Below, piece by piece: positions 28,645 through 38,457 of a stretch of 64,000 nucleotides of DNA. The notes under the pieces were generated by a model. That model did not search any database, was not told where the DNA came from, and worked only from the letters and a program-made list of their open reading frames with translations. Where the stretch lies: positions 186,001-250,000 of the forward strand of contig NZ_SIRS01000001.1 of assembly GCF_004310335.1 (NCBI RefSeq), given 5' to 3'. Position 1 is the stretch's first letter, and every line of letters starts with the position of its first letter. The position numbers and the translations under genes are program-made. The DNA comes from Hyunsoonleella pacifica (GTDB lineage Bacteria > Bacteroidota > Bacteroidia > Flavobacteriales > Flavobacteriaceae).

Positions 28645-31600
28645 ATGATTATGAAGACAGTAAACGCTTGGCACGAGAGAGTAACTATTCCTACTTATGA
28701 AGTAGGGACACCAGAGAAATATCCGGTTTTTTTAGAAAAACGTGTATATCAAGCGAGTAGTGGGGCTGTATATCCGCATCCTGTGATAGAAAAAATCAGT
28801 GATGAGAAGGTAGATAAAGAATGGGATGCTATTTTTATTGAAAACGACTATATTAAATTAATGATTTTGCCTGCTTTAGGTGGAAGAATCCAAAGAGCTT
28901 ATGATAAAATTCGTAAACGAGACTTTGTTTACTATAACCATGTTATTAAACCAGCGTTAGTAGGTTTAACAGGACCTTGGATTTCTGGAGGCATAGAGTT
29001 TAACTGGCCACAGCACCATAGGCCAAGCACTTACGACCCAACAGATTTTTATATTGAAGATAATGAAGATGGAAGTAAAACGGTTTGGGTAAGTGAATTA
29101 GAGCGTATGTTTCGCACTAAAGGAATGGCAGGTTTTACATTGCATCCAGATAAGGCATACATAGAGATTAAAGCACATTTGTATAACAGAACACCACATC
29201 CGCAAACCTTTTTGTGGTGGGCTAACCCTGCAGTTGCAGTAAACGACCATTACCAGTCGGTGTTTCCACCAGATGTAAATGCAGTATTTGACCACGGAAA
29301 ACGTGATGTTTCGGAATTTCCAATTGCAAAGGGAGAATATTACAAAGTAGATTATTCCCCAGGTACCGATATTTCTAGATATAAAAATATTCCTGTGCCA
29401 ACAAGTTATATGGCAATTACCTCTAAATACGATTTTGTAGGAGGTTATGAAAATGATTCTAAAGGAGGCTTATTACACGTGGCAGACCACAATGTATCTC
29501 CGGGAAAAAAGCAATGGACATGGGGTAATGGCGAATTTGGAAAAGCATGGGATAGAAACTTAACAGATGAAGACGGACCTTATATTGAACTAATGTGTGG
29601 TGTGTATACAGATAATCAACCAGATTTCTCATGGATGCACCCTTATGAAGAAAAAAGCTTTAAGCAATATTTTATGCCTTACTACAATGTAGGTGTTGTA
29701 AAAAATGCAACTAAAGAAGCTTTGGTAAACCTAGAAATGGTTGACGGAAAAGCATCTGTAAAGGTATATGTTACTTCAATATATGATAACTGTGTTATCA
29801 CTTTAAGAGCTAACGGTAAGGTATTACACGAAGAGGTGTTAAACCTTTCTCCAGAAGATGGTTATGAAAAATTAGTAGATATAGCTGGAAATACATTTGA
29901 TGATTTACAAATTTCAGTAAGTGATAGCTCAGGGAATATATTAGTAGCATGGGAGCCAGATAAAGATTTGTCTGATGAAATCCCTGAACCAGCTAAAGCG
30001 GCTAAAGACCCAAAAGATATTGAGACTATTGAAGGTTTGTATTTAAGAGGACTTCATTTAGAACAATATAGACATGCCACTTTTGTAGCAACCGATTATT
30101 ATGAAGAAGCCTTGAGGCGCTCGCCAAAAGACGTACGTAATAATAACGCTATGGGGCTTTGGTATATGCGTAAAGGGCAGTTAAAAAAATCTATAGGGTA
30201 TTTTAATACAGCTATTGAGACACTTACAAGTCATAACCCAAATCCTTATGATGGCGAACCCTACTTTAATAAAGGTTTAGCTTTAAGTTATTTAGGAGAA
30301 AAAGAAGAAGCCTATACAAGTTTCTTTAAGGCGTGTTGGAATGCACAGTGGCAAGACGCGGGTTATTTTAATTTAGCACAAATTGATTGTTCAAGAGGAG
30401 ATTTAACAAAGGCTTTAGATTTAGTAGATAGAGCCCTAATTAAAAACTGTCATAATCATAAGGCAAGACATCTAAAAGTTATTCTGTTAAGAAAGACAGG
30501 TAAAATAGAAGAAGCGAAACAACTAATTGAAGAATCGTTAGCCATTGATAAATTCAATTTTGGTGTACTTTTCGAAAAGTATATCTTATCTAATGCACAA
30601 GAAGATTTACAAGCATTTAAGGATATACTTCGAAATTATGCACATAACTATATAGAGTTTTCTTTAGATTATGCTTCGGCAGGTCAGTATGATGAAGCTA
30701 TTGCTTTGCTAAAAGTACATACAGATGAAAACGATAAAGTGTACCCTATGGTATACTATTTTATGGGATGGTATTACAGCCAAAAAAGCGAAAGTAGTAA
30801 CGCATTGGAGGCGTACAAAAATGCATCCCAAATGCCAGATACCTATTGTTTTCCAAATAAAATAGAAGAAGTTTTAGCGCTACAGTCAGCCTGTAAAACT
30901 AATCCGTCAGATGCTAAAGCATTTTACTATTTAGGTAACTTTTGGTATGCTAACAGACAGTATAAAGAGGCACAAGAATGTTGGGAAGCTTCAGTTAAAT
31001 TAGATAATAATTTTGCCATTACCCACCGTAATTTAGCTTTGTTATACTTTAATAAAACCAATCAGAAAGATTTAGCAGTAACGCATTTAGAAAAAGCGTT
31101 TGAATTGGATAATGCAGATGCTAGATTACTGATGGAGCTAGACCAATTGTATAAAAAAATAAATATCTCATTAGATAAGCGTTTAGCATTGCTGGAAGAG
31201 TATATAGAGTTAACTAACTCTAGAGATGATTTATACCTAGAACGTATAGCACTTTATAATTTACAAGGCGATTTTGAAAAAGCAAAAACACTTATAGATA
31301 AACGTCAATTCCACCCTTGGGAAGGAGGAGAAGGAAAGGTGCCATTTCAATATCTAACTAGTAATATAGAACTAGCGAAGAAGCATATTTACGTTAAGAA
31401 TTTTGATGAAGCTATTGCGCTTTTAGAACAATCAAAAACCTATCCGCACAATTTAGGAGAAGGTAAATTACACGGTACAGTTGAAAATGATATTAATTAT
31501 TGGTTAGGCTGTGCGTATGAAGGTTTAGGAAACGAGGAAAAAGCCAAAGCTTATTTTGAATTAGCATCTGAAGGTTTGAGCGACCCTAGTCCGGCTATTT

Positions 31601-31953
31601 TTTATAATGACCAACAACCTGATAAAATATTTTATCAAGGGTTAGCATTGCAGAAATTAGGGCGCAATGAAGAAGCGAATAAAAGATTCGACAACTTGTT
31701 AAACTACGGATTAGAGCATATAGATGACAATGTGAAATTAGATTATTTTGCTATATCGCTACCAGATTTGTTAATATGGGAAGAAGACCTTAGTGTTATC
31801 AATAAAATACACTGTAATTATATGATAGGTCTTGGAAAATTAGGTAAGGGTAATGATACTTGTGCTACGGAAGCATTTGGTAAAGTTATCAATACTAACT
31901 TATCACATATTCCTGCTCATATTCATCAGGCCTTAGTTGGAGTTAAATCTTGA
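28645..31953 (+). CDS. DUF5107-TPR protein, cytoplasmic
   Basis: Large protein (1102 residues) without a signal peptide. The first 370 residues match the DUF5107 pattern seen in many PULs: YEVGTPEKYPVFLEKRVYQ, IKLMILPALGGRIQRAYDK, GPWISGGIEFNWPQHHRPST and a SWMHPYEEKSFKQYFMPY segment. The fold suggested by these strings is an aldose-1-epimerase-like beta-supersandwich. From about residue 460 to the end there are many TPR-like helical repeats (examples ALSYLGEKEEAYTSFFKA and NLALLYFNKTNQKDLAVTHLEKA). An enzymatic role on imported sugars is plausible but unproven. It follows the first GH2 gene after 22 bases and precedes a sulfatase by 13 bases. The ATG at 28645 or one two codons later could be used. 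Confidence 0.8.
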   Translation: MIMKTVNAWHERVTIPTYEVGTPEKYPVFLEKRVYQASSGAVYPHPVIEKISDEKVDKEWDAIFIENDYIKLMILPALGGRIQRAYDKIRKRDFVYYNHVIKPALVGLTGPWISGGIEFNWPQHHRPSTYDPTDFYIEDNEDGSKTVWVSELERMFRTKGMAGFTLHPDKAYIEIKAHLYNRTPHPQTFLWWANPAVAVNDHYQSVFPPDVNAVFDHGKRDVSEFPIAKGEYYKVDYSPGTDISRYKNIPVPTSYMAITSKYDFVGGYENDSKGGLLHVADHNVSPGKKQWTWGNGEFGKAWDRNLTDEDGPYIELMCGVYTDNQPDFSWMHPYEEKSFKQYFMPYYNVGVVKNATKEALVNLEMVDGKASVKVYVTSIYDNCVITLRANGKVLHEEVLNLSPEDGYEKLVDIAGNTFDDLQISVSDSSGNILVAWEPDKDLSDEIPEPAKAAKDPKDIETIEGLYLRGLHLEQYRHATFVATDYYEEALRRSPKDVRNNNAMGLWYMRKGQLKKSIGYFNTAIETLTSHNPNPYDGEPYFNKGLALSYLGEKEEAYTSFFKACWNAQWQDAGYFNLAQIDCSRGDLTKALDLVDRALIKNCHNHKARHLKVILLRKTGKIEEAKQLIEESLAIDKFNFGVLFEKYILSNAQEDLQAFKDILRNYAHNYIEFSLDYASAGQYDEAIALLKVHTDENDKVYPMVYYFMGWYYSQKSESSNALEAYKNASQMPDTYCFPNKIEEVLALQSACKTNPSDAKAFYYLGNFWYANRQYKEAQECWEASVKLDNNFAITHRNLALLYFNKTNQKDLAVTHLEKAFELDNADARLLMELDQLYKKINISLDKRLALLEEYIELTNSRDDLYLERIALYNLQGDFEKAKTLIDKRQFHPWEGGEGKVPFQYLTSNIELAKKHIYVKNFDEAIALLEQSKTYPHNLGEGKLHGTVENDINYWLGCAYEGLGNEEKAKAYFELASEGLSDPSPAIFYNDQQPDKIFYQGLALQKLGRNEEANKRFDNLLNYGLEHIDDNVKLDYFAISLPDLLIWEEDLSVINKIHCNYMIGLGKLGKGNDTCATEAFGKVINTNLSHIPAHIHQALVGVKS

Positions 31954-31966
31954 TTTTTAAAGATTA

Positions 31967-33481
31967 ATGAAAGTAGTAACATTTTTTAAAAGTATAGTAT
32001 TTGGTGTTTTGTGCTGCATGGCTTTTAATGCCTGCGCACAAAAACAATCTCCCAATATTGTTATCATATATGTTGATGATTTAGGATACGGAGATATTGG
32101 TGTTAACGGTGCTATTGGTGTGGAGACACCTAATATTGATACGCTTGCTAAAAATGGACTAAATTTTACTGATGCGCATTGTTCTGCTTCAACATGTACA
32201 CCTTCAAGATATTCTTTACTCACAGGGAGTTATGCATTTAGAAATAACGCCGCTATTTTAGAAGGCGATGCGCCGCTTATTATAGACCCAAACATGGGGA
32301 CTCTGCCCAAAATGCTTCAAAAAGCAGGCTATAATACTGGTGTGGTAGGTAAATGGCATTTAGGGTTAGGAAAGGGTAAAATTAATTGGAATGAAAAAAT
32401 ACCCTTAGGGCCAGAAGAAGTTGGCTTTAATTATAGTTTTTTAATTCCAGCCACAGGCGATAGAGTACCCTGTGTGTTTTTAGAAAACCAAGAAGTGGTA
32501 AATCTAGACCCAAATGACCCAATAACGGTAAGTTATGGTACAAGAATTGAAGGCTATCCGTGGGGTTTTCAGCATCCCGAATTATTGAAACAGCATACAG
32601 ACCCTTACCATCAAGGAGCGGTAATAAATGGTATTAGTCGTATTGGGTATATGAAAGGCGGAAAAGATGCGCTTTGGGTAGATGAGGAAATTCCTTTTGT
32701 ATTAAGCAATAAAGCAACAGCATATATAGAAGATAATAAAGATAATCCGTTCTTTCTTTATTTTTCGTTACACGATATTCATCAGCCTAGAATAGCTAAT
32801 ATCAAATTTGTGGAAAGTAGTACTATGGGACCACGAGGCGATGTTATAGCTCAAATGGATTGGTGTGTTGGTCAAATTTCTGAAGCTTTGAAAAAGCAAG
32901 GTTTGTTAGACAATACCTTAATCATTTTTACGAGTGATAATGGACCCATTTTAGATGACGGGTATTTAGATTATGCTAGAGAGTTGGTTGGCGACCATAA
33001 ACCAGGGGGCGTGTATAGAGGTAGTAAATATTCTGCATACGAAGCAGGAACACGAATGCCTACTATTGTACATTGGCCTAAAGAAGTGAAACCGGGTACA
33101 AGTTCAGCATTATTATCTCAAGTTGATTTATACGCCTCTTTGGCTTCATTAGTTAATCAAAAGATTGAAAAGGCAGATGGAGTTGATAGTAAAAACTTCA
33201 TGGTTTCTTGGTTAGGGAAATCAAATAAAGGACGAGAATTTCTATTAGAAGAGTCTTATACTTATGGATTAAGAATGGGGAATTGGAAATACATAAAACC
33301 AAAAGATAAAGCAGTGCCAAAGTGGATTGTTCAAAAATTTGTTGACCCAGGATTTAGACCAGAACCACAGCTATTCAATTTGGATGAAGACCCTTCAGAA
33401 GAGAAAAATATAGCAGATGATTATCCAGAGGTTGTTGCTAAAATGGAAGCGAAATTAAAGGCAATTCTAGGTGGTAAGTAA
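31967..33481 (+). CDS. S1-family sulfatase, exported
   Basis: Second formylglycine sulfatase. The signal peptide ends near NACAQKQ. The catalytic motif CTPSRYSLLTG starts at Cys77. Other signatures: NIVIIYVDDLGYGDIGVNG with metal-binding Asp residues, VVGKWHLGLG, FTSDNGPILDDGYLD and GGVYRGSKYSAYEAGTRMP. The segment VELVGDHKPGG-like region and the C-terminal EPQLFNLDEDPSEEKNIAD are typical of arylsulfatase A-like S1 enzymes. The next sulfatase begins 3 bases after its stop. Being of a clearly different sequence type from the sulfatases at 21934 and 33485, it probably removes sulfate from another position or sugar. Confidence 0.93.
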   Translation: MKVVTFFKSIVFGVLCCMAFNACAQKQSPNIVIIYVDDLGYGDIGVNGAIGVETPNIDTLAKNGLNFTDAHCSASTCTPSRYSLLTGSYAFRNNAAILEGDAPLIIDPNMGTLPKMLQKAGYNTGVVGKWHLGLGKGKINWNEKIPLGPEEVGFNYSFLIPATGDRVPCVFLENQEVVNLDPNDPITVSYGTRIEGYPWGFQHPELLKQHTDPYHQGAVINGISRIGYMKGGKDALWVDEEIPFVLSNKATAYIEDNKDNPFFLYFSLHDIHQPRIANIKFVESSTMGPRGDVIAQMDWCVGQISEALKKQGLLDNTLIIFTSDNGPILDDGYLDYARELVGDHKPGGVYRGSKYSAYEAGTRMPTIVHWPKEVKPGTSSALLSQVDLYASLASLVNQKIEKADGVDSKNFMVSWLGKSNKGREFLLEESYTYGLRMGNWKYIKPKDKAVPKWIVQKFVDPGFRPEPQLFNLDEDPSEEKNIADDYPEVVAKMEAKLKAILGGK

Positions 33482-33484
33482 CTT

Positions 33485-35365
33485 ATGAAAACACTTCTTT
33501 ATATATCGTGTTTACTGACTATACTATCCTGTAAAACTCAAGATAAGCCCAATATTCTATGGATAACAATCGAAGATACCTCTCCACAATTTATTGGCTG
33601 TTACGGGAATGAAAATGCCAGTACGCCCGTAATTGATAAATTAGCAGAGGAAGGCGTGCGTTTTACCAATGCATTTTCCACAGGTACAGTATGTTCTGCC
33701 AGTAGGTCTACCATAATTACAGGTGCTAGAACTTATAAAATGGGAACAGGACATCAAAGAAGTCAGTATCCAATTCCAGATGAAATCAAAGGCTTTCCTT
33801 ATTATCTGAAACAATTGGGATATTACACCACCAACAATTATAAGACAGACTATAATATTGCCAACGAAAAAGACTTTATAAAAGAGTCATGGGACGAGAG
33901 TTCCGGTAAAGCAACATGGAACGGCAGAAAAGAAGGACAGCCTTTCTTTTCAGTATTTAATTTTCCAGAATCTCATCAATCAAGAACCATGTCGTGGACT
34001 TTTGAGCAGTATGAAAAACATGTTTGGAATCATCTACCTACAGAAGACAGGATTGCAGATGATGCTTTTGATATGCCTTCATTTTATAATGATACGCCCG
34101 AAATGCGAAAGCAGTTTGCAAGAGTATATAACTCTATTAAACTAACCGATAATAGAATAGGCGAATTGCTGCAAAAACTGGAAGAAGACGGTTTAAAAGA
34201 CAATACTATTATTTTCTTTTATGCAGACCATGGCGAAGGTATTCCACGTGCAAAAACCAACGGTATTAATTTGGGGTATCGCGTACCATTTGTAGTATGG
34301 TTTCCAGAAAAATACGAACATTTATCGCCTTGGAAAATTGGAGAACCTACTGAAACGCTTATTAGTTTTGAAGATTTAGCACCAACTATGATTGATTTGT
34401 TGGGAGGCGAAGTACCTGAATATATGAATGGTATTACTATGTTTAGTAAGGATTCAAAGGAAAAAAATAAGCACTTGTTACTTTCCACTGATAGAGTAGA
34501 TAATGGTTTAGATTTGGTAAGAAGTATTACTAATGGAAGGTATGTGTATTCTAGAAATTATATGCCTTTTATACCAGAAGTTAGGTATATCCATTATTTA
34601 GAAATTGCAGACATTACAAAGCACATGCGTAAGGATTTAAAGCATAATAAGCTTAATGAATTACAATCAAGCATTTTCAATGAGCGCCCTTATGAGGTGT
34701 TATATGATATTGAAAATGATATTTGGGAGACAAATAATCTTGCTAAAAATTCAGATTACAAGTCGGTTTTAGATGAAATGCGGCAGCAACTAGATAGTAC
34801 GGTTTTAAAATCTCGAGATATATTATTTATGCCTGAATATAGCATGGCTGAAATCTCTAAAAAGCAAACACCTTACGAATTTCGTTTGGATGAAGCTAAC
34901 TATAATTTTGAAGAAATTTATAAAATAGCATCATTATCAGGCAAAAAAGGGGAAGTATATACGAAAACACAGATAGAAGCACTAAATAATAAAGATAAGA
35001 TAGTTAGATATTGGGCTAGTGTTGGTTTAATGTCTCAAGATAAAGTCTTATTAAAGCCTTATATAACTCAATTAGAAGGTGCTCTAAATGATACTTATGC
35101 TCCAGTTGCTATAACAGCTTCAGCTATTTTATACAAGAATTTTGAAAATGAAAAAGCTTCTCAAATTTTGAATAGCTACAGTGAAAATAAAAATTGGTCT
35201 TTAGCACTAATGGCAATCAACTACATGCTCTATTTTCAGGATAAAACACCGTTTGAAGTAACAATTTCAGAGTTGTTAAAAGCCCCTAAAATTAACTCAC
35301 ATGTAAAAAGCGCATGTTTGGATTTTATACAAAGTCAAAGACTTGCAGAAAAACATAAATTTTAA
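33485..35365 (+). CDS. S1-family sulfatase with C-terminal helical extension, lipoprotein
   Basis: Third sulfatase. Lipid Cys at 16 (TILSC). The catalytic motif is CSASRSTIITG with Cys70 as the formylglycine precursor; the Ala in place of Pro occurs in real S1 sulfatases. Other signatures: NILWITIEDTSPQFIGCYG, FYADHGEGIPRAK and GYRVPFVVWFPEKY. After the sulfatase fold (to about residue 460) there is an extension of about 160 residues rich in helices, including RYWASVGLMSQDKVLLKPYI and APVAITASAILYKNF, which looks like HEAT-type repeats. Such tails are known in heparan/N-sulfoglucosamine-type sulfatases of this group. Translation is probably coupled to the upstream sulfatase (3-base spacer). 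Confidence 0.92.
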   Translation: MKTLLYISCLLTILSCKTQDKPNILWITIEDTSPQFIGCYGNENASTPVIDKLAEEGVRFTNAFSTGTVCSASRSTIITGARTYKMGTGHQRSQYPIPDEIKGFPYYLKQLGYYTTNNYKTDYNIANEKDFIKESWDESSGKATWNGRKEGQPFFSVFNFPESHQSRTMSWTFEQYEKHVWNHLPTEDRIADDAFDMPSFYNDTPEMRKQFARVYNSIKLTDNRIGELLQKLEEDGLKDNTIIFFYADHGEGIPRAKTNGINLGYRVPFVVWFPEKYEHLSPWKIGEPTETLISFEDLAPTMIDLLGGEVPEYMNGITMFSKDSKEKNKHLLLSTDRVDNGLDLVRSITNGRYVYSRNYMPFIPEVRYIHYLEIADITKHMRKDLKHNKLNELQSSIFNERPYEVLYDIENDIWETNNLAKNSDYKSVLDEMRQQLDSTVLKSRDILFMPEYSMAEISKKQTPYEFRLDEANYNFEEIYKIASLSGKKGEVYTKTQIEALNNKDKIVRYWASVGLMSQDKVLLKPYITQLEGALNDTYAPVAITASAILYKNFENEKASQILNSYSENKNWSLALMAINYMLYFQDKTPFEVTISELLKAPKINSHVKSACLDFIQSQRLAEKHKF

Positions 35366-35392
35366 AGAACTAAACTGATTAAACAAAATACG

Positions 35393-38179
35393 ATGAGATT
35401 ATTTCAAACAGTAATTATTATTGCCACATTAGTATTAAGCGCTTGCGCAACTCCTAAAGTTGAACAAATTGATTTATCTGGCGATTGGCAAGTAAAGTTA
35501 GACTCAACTAATATTGGAGTGGAAGAAAATTGGGCATCATCTAAAATTGAAGGTACTATAATACAATTACCAGGTACCTTAGATGATGCAGGTTTAGGAA
35601 CACCAAATACGTTGGAACCTGCAATCAATAACTACGTGATGTCTAATTTAGCAAGAAAGCACCAATATATTGGTAAAGCATGGTATCAAAAAGAAATTGA
35701 GGTCCCGTCTAATTGGGAAGGCGATGTAATAACACTGAGTTTAGAGCGCGTACTTTGGGAATCTACCATTTATATAGATGGGAAAAAAGTAGGCTCAGCT
35801 AATAGTTTGATTGGTACACATGATTTTGAATTAAAAGATTTAAGTACAGGAAAACATACGCTTACTATTACTATTGATAATTCTAATAAGTTTCCTGATA
35901 TCAATGTAGCGGGAACTAAATATCCAGATAAAGTAAATCAGGATATGGCACATGCCTACACTAATCACACCCAAATTAAGTGGAATGGTATTTTAGGAGA
36001 TATTGTTTTAAAAGCTACTAACAAAAGTCAACCTAGTAATGTTCAAGTGTATCCTAATCAAGGTTTGGACAAAATAAAACTTACATTTAACCAACCAACA
36101 TCAGAAGAAAATCCAGTAGAATTAGTCATTAAAACAGTTGATGGTTCTACGGTTTATAGTGAAAAAGTAAAAGCTTCTAATTCTAATAACAACTTATATA
36201 CTTTAGAAATAGAAAAACCTGAAGGTGTAGAATTATGGGATGAATTTAATCCTAATTTATACGATGTATTTGTTACTACTTCAACAGGGACAGCGAAGAC
36301 ACGTTTCGGATATAAGTTCGTGGCAAATGATAATGGAAATCTTGCCCTGAACGGGACACGTATCTTTTTACGTGGAAATTTAGAATGTGTTATTTTTCCA
36401 TTAACAGGGTATCCGCCTACTAAAAAGGAAGATTGGGCAAAAATAATAGGGCAAGCAAAAAACTATGGATTAAACCATTTAAGATTTCATTCTTGGTGTC
36501 CACCAAAAACCGCATTTCAAGCAGCTGATGAAGCTGGGTTTTATTTGCAGGTAGAACTACCACATTGGAGTTTGAAATTTGGAGAAGATGCTAATACAGT
36601 GGAGTTTTTAAAGTCTGAAGCTCATAAAATCATCAAAGATTACGGGAACCATCCATCATTCATTTTTATGGCAATGGGTAATGAACTGGAAGGAGATATG
36701 GCGCAACTTAATAGTTTGGTAGCAGAACTAAAGCCAAAAGACAACAGACATTTATACGCTACAACAGCCTTTTCATTCCAAAGACCAGCAGGAACGCGCC
36801 CTGAGCCAGAGGATGAGTTTTTTATAGCCCAGTGGACAAAAAATGGCTGGATTCGCGGCCAAGGTGTGTTTAATAATAAACCGCCGCATTTTAATGCAGA
36901 TTTTACTGCCGGGGCTGAGTTTGTTGAAATTCCTTTGGTATCGCATGAAATTGGTCAGTATTCAGTATATCCAGACATGAGTGAAATTGATAAATACACT
37001 GGATTGTTACAACCACTCAATTTTATAGCAGTAAAAAACGATTTGGAGAAAAAAGGCTTGCTAGATTTAGCACCCGATTTCACATATAATTCAGGAAAGT
37101 TAGCGTCAATTTTGTATAAAGAAGAAATAGAGCGCGCTATGAAAACCCCAAGTTTTGATGGGTTTCAGTTATTGCAATTGCAAGATTTTCCAGGACAGGG
37201 TACTGCATTGGTAGGTTTACTTAATGCATTTTGGGAATCTAAAGGTGTGATTTCAGCAGAAGAATTTAGAATGTTTAATAGCGAATTGGTGCCTCTTTTA
37301 AGATTTGAAAAAGCGGTTTATGAAAACGGAGAAACTTTTAAAGCCTTAATAGAGGTGGCTAATTTTTTCAAACCAATGAATAGTCAAGCTATATCCTGGC
37401 GTATTGTTGATGAAGCTGATAATGTGCTAGCTAATTCTAAAATACAAGATGTAAATTTAGCTATAGGAAACAATACCAATTTAGGAGAAATTACTTTTGA
37501 CGTTAATACAGATACTGCAAAAAAACTTAAAGTCGAAGTTAATTTAGAAGGAACTAATTATAAAAACTCATGGAACATTTGGGTGTATCCTACGAATGTG
37601 AATTTATCTAAGAAAGATATTGTAGTAACGTCATCTTATGCCGTGGCAGAACAAGTGCTTAACAAAGGAGGAAAAGTACTGTTGAATCCAGATTTCAAAA
37701 CATTGAAAGGCATAGAAGGACGCTTTGTGCCTGTGTTTTGGAGTCCAGTACATTTTCCAAATCAACCAGCTACCATGGGAATTTTGGTCGATGATAAACA
37801 TCCTGCACTTAAGTCTTTTCCAACTGACACGCACAGTGACTGGCAATGGTGGGATTTATGTATCAATTCAAAAACGATAATAACTGATTCTCTAAATGTT
37901 ACACCTATTGTAAGGCTTATTGACAATTTTGTAACCAACCACCACTTAGCTAGTGTATTTGAAGCTAAAGTAGGTAATGGTACTTTGGTGTTTTCTTCAA
38001 TAGATTTAATGTCTAATTTAAATAAAAGACCTGTAGCAAGACAATTGCGTCATAGTCTTTTAGAGTATATGGATAGTGATACTTTTTCGCCTTCAGAAAG
38101 TGTAACTATAGACGCTTTAAAAGGTATCGAGCTAGATAAAAAACAAGGTAAGTTTTCTACTGAGGATATATATAAATAG
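35393..38179 (+). CDS. GH2-family glycosidase, lipoprotein (copy 2)
   Basis: Second GH2 enzyme, 928 residues, with lipid Cys at 18 (VLSAC). It keeps the modules of copy 1: N-terminal sugar-binding domain starting IDLSGDWQVKLDSTNIGVEENW, GNLECVIFPLTGYPPTK, LNHLRFHSWCPPKTAFQAADE, predicted acid/base Glu431 in MGNELEGD and nucleophile Glu519 in VSHEIGQY. Long shared strings with the gene at 25779 show that they arose by duplication and then diverged. It is the last gene of the long PUL operon; a strong terminator follows 60 bases after its stop codon. Probably cleaves terminal beta-linked sugars from oligosaccharides made by the other enzymes; exact sugar unknown. Confidence 0.88.
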   Translation: MRLFQTVIIIATLVLSACATPKVEQIDLSGDWQVKLDSTNIGVEENWASSKIEGTIIQLPGTLDDAGLGTPNTLEPAINNYVMSNLARKHQYIGKAWYQKEIEVPSNWEGDVITLSLERVLWESTIYIDGKKVGSANSLIGTHDFELKDLSTGKHTLTITIDNSNKFPDINVAGTKYPDKVNQDMAHAYTNHTQIKWNGILGDIVLKATNKSQPSNVQVYPNQGLDKIKLTFNQPTSEENPVELVIKTVDGSTVYSEKVKASNSNNNLYTLEIEKPEGVELWDEFNPNLYDVFVTTSTGTAKTRFGYKFVANDNGNLALNGTRIFLRGNLECVIFPLTGYPPTKKEDWAKIIGQAKNYGLNHLRFHSWCPPKTAFQAADEAGFYLQVELPHWSLKFGEDANTVEFLKSEAHKIIKDYGNHPSFIFMAMGNELEGDMAQLNSLVAELKPKDNRHLYATTAFSFQRPAGTRPEPEDEFFIAQWTKNGWIRGQGVFNNKPPHFNADFTAGAEFVEIPLVSHEIGQYSVYPDMSEIDKYTGLLQPLNFIAVKNDLEKKGLLDLAPDFTYNSGKLASILYKEEIERAMKTPSFDGFQLLQLQDFPGQGTALVGLLNAFWESKGVISAEEFRMFNSELVPLLRFEKAVYENGETFKALIEVANFFKPMNSQAISWRIVDEADNVLANSKIQDVNLAIGNNTNLGEITFDVNTDTAKKLKVEVNLEGTNYKNSWNIWVYPTNVNLSKKDIVVTSSYAVAEQVLNKGGKVLLNPDFKTLKGIEGRFVPVFWSPVHFPNQPATMGILVDDKHPALKSFPTDTHSDWQWWDLCINSKTIITDSLNVTPIVRLIDNFVTNHHLASVFEAKVGNGTLVFSSIDLMSNLNKRPVARQLRHSLLEYMDSDTFSPSESVTIDALKGIELDKKQGKFSTEDIYK

Positions 38180-38238
38180 TACTAGAATTGTTACTGTAAC
38201 CATAGTATAATTCTAAAAATAATTAGTAAGTTTTTAAT

Positions 38239-38277
38239 AAAGCCTAAATTTTCTAAAATTAGATTTAGGCTTTTTTT
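38239..38277 (+). terminator. Intrinsic terminator at the end of the main PUL operon
   Basis: aaagcctaaat (38239-38249) and atttaggcttt (38263-38273) form a perfect 11-bp stem with a 13-base loop, running into TTTTTTT. Confidence 0.9.
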
Positions 38278-38366
38278 ATATTTTCAACACATTACTTTTT
38301 AATGATTTTTTCCTACATAAAACATTGAAAAACAAAACATTGTGTTAAAAATAGTTAAAAGACAGA

Positions 38367-38395
38367 TTGTCTATTTAATTAAGATGATAATCCAT
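38367..38395 (+). promoter_or_regulatory. Bipartite motif TTGTCTAT / ATCCAT before glycosidase paralogue B
   Basis: TTGTCTAT at 38367-38374 and ATCCAT at 38390-38395, start-to-start distance 23 bases, 68 bases from ATCCAT to the ATG. The same two words at the same spacing occur before the genes at 40204 and 46992. CTTCTTTG at 38406-38413 could be a weak -7 element. Likely an activator site or alternative promoter. Confidence 0.5.
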
Positions 38396-38457
38396 CTCTT
38401 AGTCTCTTCTTTGTTCTAATTTTGAATAAGAAATAAATTTATTAAAACCTACTTATT

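Noticed and set aside
32195-33694. Adjacent sulfatases as one broken gene
   Set aside because: Each has its own signal sequence, formylglycine motif and complete C-terminal region, so they are two genes.
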